A stretch of 16,787 nt of DNA. Origin: Bog-564 sp035509915 (GTDB taxonomy: Bacteria; Actinomycetota; Acidimicrobiia; Acidimicrobiales; UBA8190). The DNA is taken from contig DATKIB010000008.1 in the NCBI GenBank assembly GCA_035509915.1, positions 1 through 16,787 of the forward strand, read 5' to 3'. Positions 13,521-16,787 of this stretch are shown here, in pieces (position 1 is the stretch's first letter; the number at the start of each line of letters is the position of its first letter). A program made the translations under genes and the position numbers. The notes beneath the pieces were generated by a model, which saw nothing but the letters and a program-made list of their open reading frames with translations, did not search any database and was not told where the DNA came from.

Positions 13521-13550
13521 TTCGCGCCATGACACTGCGGTGCGCGCGAA
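13521..13550. terminator. Hairpin between mazF and the convergent tRNA gene
   Basis: TTCGCGC (13521-13527) pairs exactly with GCGCGAA (13544-13550) around a 16-base loop. It lies between two converging transcription units and could terminate from both sides. There is no T-run, so confidence is limited. Confidence 0.3.
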
Positions 13551-13572
13551 CAGGCAAGTCAGCGAATCACAT

Positions 13573-13649
13573 TGGTGGGCGCTGAGGGACTCGAACCCCC
13601 GACCTGCTGGTTGTAAGCCAGCTGCTCTAACCAACTGAGCTAAACGCCC
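13573..13649 (-). tRNA. tRNA-Val (anticodon UAC), CCA encoded
   Basis: A complete 77-base cloverleaf on the minus strand. The acceptor stem GGGCGTT/AGCGCCC has one G-U pair. The D-arm is GCTC...GAGC with AGTTGGTTA in the loop. The anticodon stem GCTGG/CCAGC has loop CTTACAA, so the anticodon is TAC, reading GUA/GUG valine codons. The T-arm has loop TTCGAGT. A discriminator A and a genome-encoded CCA end the gene. It lies 13 bases after the stop of the aldo/keto reductase gene on the same strand. Confidence 0.96.
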
Positions 13650-13662
13650 GAAGAAGTCGATA

Positions 13663-14643
13663 CTAGAAGTGGCCGAGCACAGGGTGGGCCACGTACGGCT
13701 CCTCCAAGCGTTTCATCTCCTCGGGGCTCAGCGACAGCTGCTCGGCGGCAAGGGCGTCCTCGAGATGTGAGAGCTTGGTGGCTCCCACGATCGGCGCGGT
13801 CACGCCGGGACGGTGAAGCAGCCACGCAAGCGCAACCTGAGCGGGCGGTACACCTCGCTCGGCTGCGAGGGCGGCGACGCTGTCGACCACGTCGAAGTCC
13901 GACGGCTGGTTGTAGAGGTAGTCGGTGAAGGGATCGGACCCCGAACGTGTGGTGAGCCGCTCGCCGTCCCGGGTGCGGTTGCCGGCGAGCACGCCGCGCG
14001 CCAGCGGGCTCCAGGGTATGACGGCGATCCCCTGGTCGGCGCACTGGGGGATCATCTCTCGCTCCTCCTCCCGGTAGAGGAGGTTGTAGTGCGGCTGCAT
14101 CGATGCGAATTGCGTCCAACCCCTGGCTCTGGCGGCGTCTTGAGCCTTGGCGAACTGCCACGCGAACATCGAGCTCGCCCCGATGTAGCGGGCCTTCCCT
14201 GCACGCACCACGTCCTCGAGGGCACCCATGGTCTCCTCGATCGGGGTTCGAGGGTCCCAACGGTGGATCTGGTAGAGGTCGACGTACTCCATCCCGAGAC
14301 GTCCCAGCGAGGCGTCGATGGCCGAGAGGATGTGCTTGCGCGACAAGCCACCACCGTTCTCGCCCGGGGTGACGGGCATGAAGACCTTGGTCGCGATCAC
14401 GGCTTCGTCGCGGCTGAGCATCTTGCCCACCAGCCTGCCGGTCGCCACCTCGCTGGCCCCGCCGGAGTAGGCGTCTGCGGTGTCGAAGAACGTGATGCCG
14501 CCTTCCACCGCGGCCCGAACGATCGGCTCGGCCGCCTCCTCGTCGAGCACCCAGGCCCGGTCGCTCTCGTTCCCGAAGCTCATCATGCCCAGGCACACCC
14601 GAGACACCCTGAGCCCCGTGCTCCCGAAATTCACGTACTGCAT
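13663..14643 (-). CDS. Aldo/keto reductase
   Basis: A 326-residue NAD(P)H-dependent oxidoreductase of the (beta/alpha)8-barrel aldo/keto reductase superfamily, reducing aldehydes or ketones in the cytosol. The catalytic tetrad is in place: Asp54 and Tyr59 in FDTADAYSGG, Lys86 in VIATKVF and His127 in YQIHRWD. The cofactor-binding C-terminal part reads VTAPIVGATKLSHLEDAL. The sequence style (LGMMSFG, IGASSMFAWQFA, SPLARGVLAGN) points to the AKR11/YajO-like or Kv-beta-like group. I chose the ATG at 14643 because GAGG lies 5 bases upstream; an in-frame GTG two codons earlier is the alternative. It follows the ATP-grasp-like gene after 36 bases on the same strand and may be co-transcribed. The natural substrate is unknown. 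Confidence 0.92.
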   Translation of the reverse strand: MQYVNFGSTGLRVSRVCLGMMSFGNESDRAWVLDEEAAEPIVRAAVEGGITFFDTADAYSGGASEVATGRLVGKMLSRDEAVIATKVFMPVTPGENGGGLSRKHILSAIDASLGRLGMEYVDLYQIHRWDPRTPIEETMGALEDVVRAGKARYIGASSMFAWQFAKAQDAARARGWTQFASMQPHYNLLYREEEREMIPQCADQGIAVIPWSPLARGVLAGNRTRDGERLTTRSGSDPFTDYLYNQPSDFDVVDSVAALAAERGVPPAQVALAWLLHRPGVTAPIVGATKLSHLEDALAAEQLSLSPEEMKRLEEPYVAHPVLGHF

Positions 14644-14679
14644 GTCCACCTCGAATGTGTGACGAGGACCCCTTTGGCT

Positions 14680-15531
14680 CTACCGGAGATAAGCGTAGAT
14701 TCCCTGAGCCCAGTGGTGTCGCCGCTTGGCTATTAGCTCCTTATCCGTGCAAAAGGCTCTCACCACGTTGGTCTTCTCCACGTCCAACAGGACAGGTTGA
14801 TCATCGTGGATCACATAGTCGAGCTTTCCATAATCCAGATTCAACCGCCGGCGTATCTCGAACAATGCTCGATGCGGTTCGACTTCTTCGGCTTCACTAG
14901 CTGTTCGGCTTCGAATGATCGGATGTGTCGACGCGAGGCGAAAACAAGTGAAGCGATCACCTAGGAATTCGAATTGCCGAACGTGATATTTGCCATCTTC
15001 GATCTCCGGGACGAACTTCTCGACGATGAAATCGTCTGTGGCGAAGAACCGCGCCGGTACTCTCTCGACACGATCGTAGATTCTGTAGCTCAGGCGCCCA
15101 TCGAATTGAGCGAGACGACCGTCCAGCTTTGTGAGAAGTCGCCGCCATCGTCCCTTCCCTTCAGTCAACCTGGCGAGCTTGCGGTCGGGAACGCCTCCAT
15201 AGTTGAGATTGGACTTGACGAGCACTTTGCCCCCGTAGTCGCCAGTTGTGGTCACACGTTGGGTGCTGATCATCGACTTCCGGATGTCCGTCACTGCGCA
15301 ATTGAGCGTGACCGGATACTGCCTCGCCAGGCCGAGATATTCATCGGGCACGACCGAGAGATCGATATGCACGATGATGAGGTCGGCCGGCACGAAGTGA
15401 TTCGGCCCGGAGAGAAATACGACCTCAAGGTCGTCGTCACGCCAGATCTGGGCCAGATGACTTATCAGGTAGTCGCGAAGATCATGTTCGCGTTGTGCCT
15501 TGTGTAGCAGGACTGCAATGCGTTTCTTCAC
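14680..15531 (-). CDS. ATP-grasp-like protein of unknown substrate
   Basis: A 283-residue protein with the layout of an ATP-grasp ligase. A Rossmann-like N-terminal part (about 1-95, RIAVLLHKA, ADLIIVHIDLS) precedes the nucleotide-binding lysine region VLVKSNLNYGG (103-113). Then come the hinge-like IVEKFVPE (169-176) and the metal-binding end LLDVEKTN (248-255, with Glu252 and Asn255). Enzymes of this fold join a carboxylate to an amine or thiol using ATP, but I do not recognise the subfamily. GTG at 15531 is preferred because GAAGG lies 7 bases in front. An in-frame GTG at 15561 would add ten residues. Base composition is visibly less GC-rich than in the flanking genes, which suggests recent transfer. 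Neighbours are a membrane hydroxylase upstream and a reductase downstream, both on this strand. Confidence 0.7.
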   Translation of the reverse strand: MKKRIAVLLHKAQREHDLRDYLISHLAQIWRDDDLEVVFLSGPNHFVPADLIIVHIDLSVVPDEYLGLARQYPVTLNCAVTDIRKSMISTQRVTTTGDYGGKVLVKSNLNYGGVPDRKLARLTEGKGRWRRLLTKLDGRLAQFDGRLSYRIYDRVERVPARFFATDDFIVEKFVPEIEDGKYHVRQFEFLGDRFTCFRLASTHPIIRSRTASEAEEVEPHRALFEIRRRLNLDYGKLDYVIHDDQPVLLDVEKTNVVRAFCTDKELIAKRRHHWAQGIYAYLR

Positions 15532-15642
15532 GTGCGGACCTTCAGAGCGAGTAGTTGTCACCCTTACCGGCGATGTGCCTACTCGTCATCGAGGGCACCC
15601 GGGAGAACTTAGCCCCAAGCGGCCACTGCGTAGAAGGCTGCG

Positions 15643-16635
15643 CTAAACGCCGTCAGGTCCAAATCTCGAGCGGGCGTCGGCAGCCGCCGGCTGGAACGGC
15701 TCCGCAAGCTGGCGCAGGAGCGTCCTCACTTGCCATCGTGCCGCGTCCTCCTGCTCGGTCGGCAACGGCCGCCCGGCGAGACCGGTCGTGCAGGGCGGCT
15801 CTCCCTTCACCGGAAACCTGGCGCGTCGCGCGAGCACATCCCACACGGTGAGGACGATCCCGAGGTTGAGCCCGAGCGATCCCTCGTAGGAGTGGTGCAA
15901 GCGGTGGTAGGCAGGACTCACCACGATCTTCCCGAGAGGACCGAACGACCACCGGACGTTGGCGTGCGGGAGGGTGCCCAGGCACACGTAGGCGGTGACG
16001 AGCTCCGGAGCCACGCCGTGGTCACCGGTCAAGACCACCACCGGCACCGTGGCGAGGAAGAAGCCGGCCAGGTGGCTGAACGGATGTGCGCGGAACGCGC
16101 TCAGCACGTTCAGCTCCTCCTGGCTGTGGTGCAGAGCGTGGAAGCGCCAGAGAGTTCCGAAGCGGTGGTCGGCCCAGTGGGCGAGCCAGTTGCCCGCGTC
16201 CATCGCGACGAGGGTGAGCGCGAACAGCGGCGCGCGTGGCCACGCCGCCGTCTGCGGCACCTCGATCCATCCGGCATGGCTCGAGAGCAGCTCCGCGAAC
16301 GCCACTCCGAGCAAGGTCATGATGGGCACGACCGTCACCACGTGGACCACGAAGTAAGCAGTGTCCTGGAGATGGCCCTTGGCGAGCGCCGGCCGACGCT
16401 CAGCCGGCCACACCCGCTCGCACAAGAACGCGATTGCGACGAGCAACAACACCGCAGGCGCGACCAGCTCCGCCCGACCCGCCGCGAGCACGTGCCCGAG
16501 GCTCCTTGCTCGCTCGAGCGTCACGACTCCGAACCACACGATCGCGGCAGTGGCCACCGCCAGACCGAGCGTCGGAAGGCACAGCCGCAATCTCGAAGAG
16601 CCGGTCCCAGGGACGGCGAACGCGGTCGAGGTCAT
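15643..16635 (-). CDS. Sterol desaturase/fatty acid hydroxylase family membrane protein
   Basis: A 330-residue integral membrane di-iron enzyme that would hydroxylate or desaturate a lipid. The histidine clusters that bind iron are clear: His153/His157 in LAHWADH, HALHH (166-170), His224 in PHANVRW and HRLHH (244-248). Hydrophobic segments lie at about 22-40, 57-73, 92-115 and 137-152, with another near 187-203, so the active site faces the cytosol in the usual way. The C-terminal tail (about 275-330) is soluble. The ATG at 16635 has only a weak, distant GAGGT upstream. The gene lies 53 bases after the stop of the partial gene at the right edge and 81 bases before the ATP-grasp-like gene, reckoned to its outer start. 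The lipid substrate (fatty acid, hopanoid, carotenoid or sterol) cannot be told. Confidence 0.88.
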   Translation of the reverse strand: MTSTAFAVPGTGSSRLRLCLPTLGLAVATAAIVWFGVVTLERARSLGHVLAAGRAELVAPAVLLLVAIAFLCERVWPAERRPALAKGHLQDTAYFVVHVVTVVPIMTLLGVAFAELLSSHAGWIEVPQTAAWPRAPLFALTLVAMDAGNWLAHWADHRFGTLWRFHALHHSQEELNVLSAFRAHPFSHLAGFFLATVPVVVLTGDHGVAPELVTAYVCLGTLPHANVRWSFGPLGKIVVSPAYHRLHHSYEGSLGLNLGIVLTVWDVLARRARFPVKGEPPCTTGLAGRPLPTEQEDAARWQVRTLLRQLAEPFQPAAADARSRFGPDGV

Positions 16636-16688
16636 CGCACGCTCATCGGGACCTCAGGTCTCGCTCGGCAAGGCCTGGCCGCCTGGGC

Positions 16689-16787
16689 TCAATAGCCATA
16701 CCCGCCGGCGGGGGTGGTGGTCGGGGGGGACGTGGTCGGCGGCGAGGTCGTCGGTGGCGAGGTCGGAGGGGTGGTGGGGGGCGTGGT
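16689..16787 (-). CDS. Thr/Pro-rich C-terminal tail of a protein cut by the right window edge
   Basis: Read on the minus strand from the edge, bases 16787-16692 encode 32 residues of almost pure Thr, Pro and Ser (TTPPTTPPTSPPTTSPP-like). They end in PAGGYGY before a TGA at 16691-16689. Such tails occur on secreted or cell-wall-linked actinobacterial proteins. The start and the folded domain are outside the window. The strong bias for Thr-Pro codons and an in-frame stop ahead of the next gene support real coding, but the low-complexity DNA could also be open by chance. Confidence 0.5.
   Translation of the reverse strand, partial: TTPPTTPPTSPPTTSPPTTSPPTTTPAGGYGY

Noticed and set aside
13813..14736. 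A 307-codon plus-strand frame opposite the aldo/keto reductase
   Set aside because: It is antisense to a gene with an intact catalytic tetrad; its product is a His/Arg/Glu-rich shadow with no recognisable fold.

Overview
The window is GC-rich throughout and looks like chromosomal DNA of a high-GC Gram-positive bacterium, most likely an actinobacterium (perhaps Acidimicrobiia-like). Supporting signs are the many GTG starts, GTGA/ATG-type gene overlaps, an ECF sigma factor coupled to a VOC protein, a MazEF-type toxin-antitoxin pair with an almost leaderless start, and secreted lipoproteins and beta-helix proteins. The lineage is inferred from style only. Genes are dense, and no gene-free stretch exceeds about 270 bases.

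Left part (1-4863). A lipoprotein gene runs off the left edge on the minus strand, overlapped by an unrecognised acidic protein gene. Divergent from these is an inositol-monophosphatase-family phosphatase (819-1559). A minus-strand operon follows: an ECF sigma factor (3571-3044) whose end overlaps the start of a three-VOC-domain protein (3051-1714). Divergent from the sigma factor is a secreted alpha/beta-hydrolase lipase (3838-4863), separated from it by a spacer of degenerate repeats.

Centre (4904-9742). The most striking content is a minus-strand operon of a SAM methyltransferase (7361-6540) followed by two paralogous amino-acid-kinase-fold proteins. These match the beta and alpha subunits of the molybdenum storage protein (MoSto, MosB and MosA) in length and signature motifs. 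The beta-like gene has no ATG, GTG or TTG codon upstream of its conserved core. The conserved N-terminus is encoded upstream, and an ATC codon behind a Shine-Dalgarno sequence is the best start. A BcrA-like ABC exporter (ATPase plus permease, GTGA overlap) is transcribed divergently.

Right-centre (9953-13494, plus strand). Here lie an FN3-TIG lipoprotein, a large secreted right-handed beta-helix protein of the choice-of-anchor Q type, and a ribbon-helix-helix antitoxin/MazF toxin pair with a palindromic operator overlapping its -10 box.

Right end (minus strand). In transcription order there are the Thr/Pro-rich tail of a protein cut by the window edge, a fatty acid hydroxylase/sterol desaturase family membrane protein, an ATP-grasp-like protein of visibly lower GC, an aldo/keto reductase and a tRNA-Val(UAC). 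The first four could be one transcription unit. Nothing in the window indicates a phage, IS element or CRISPR array.
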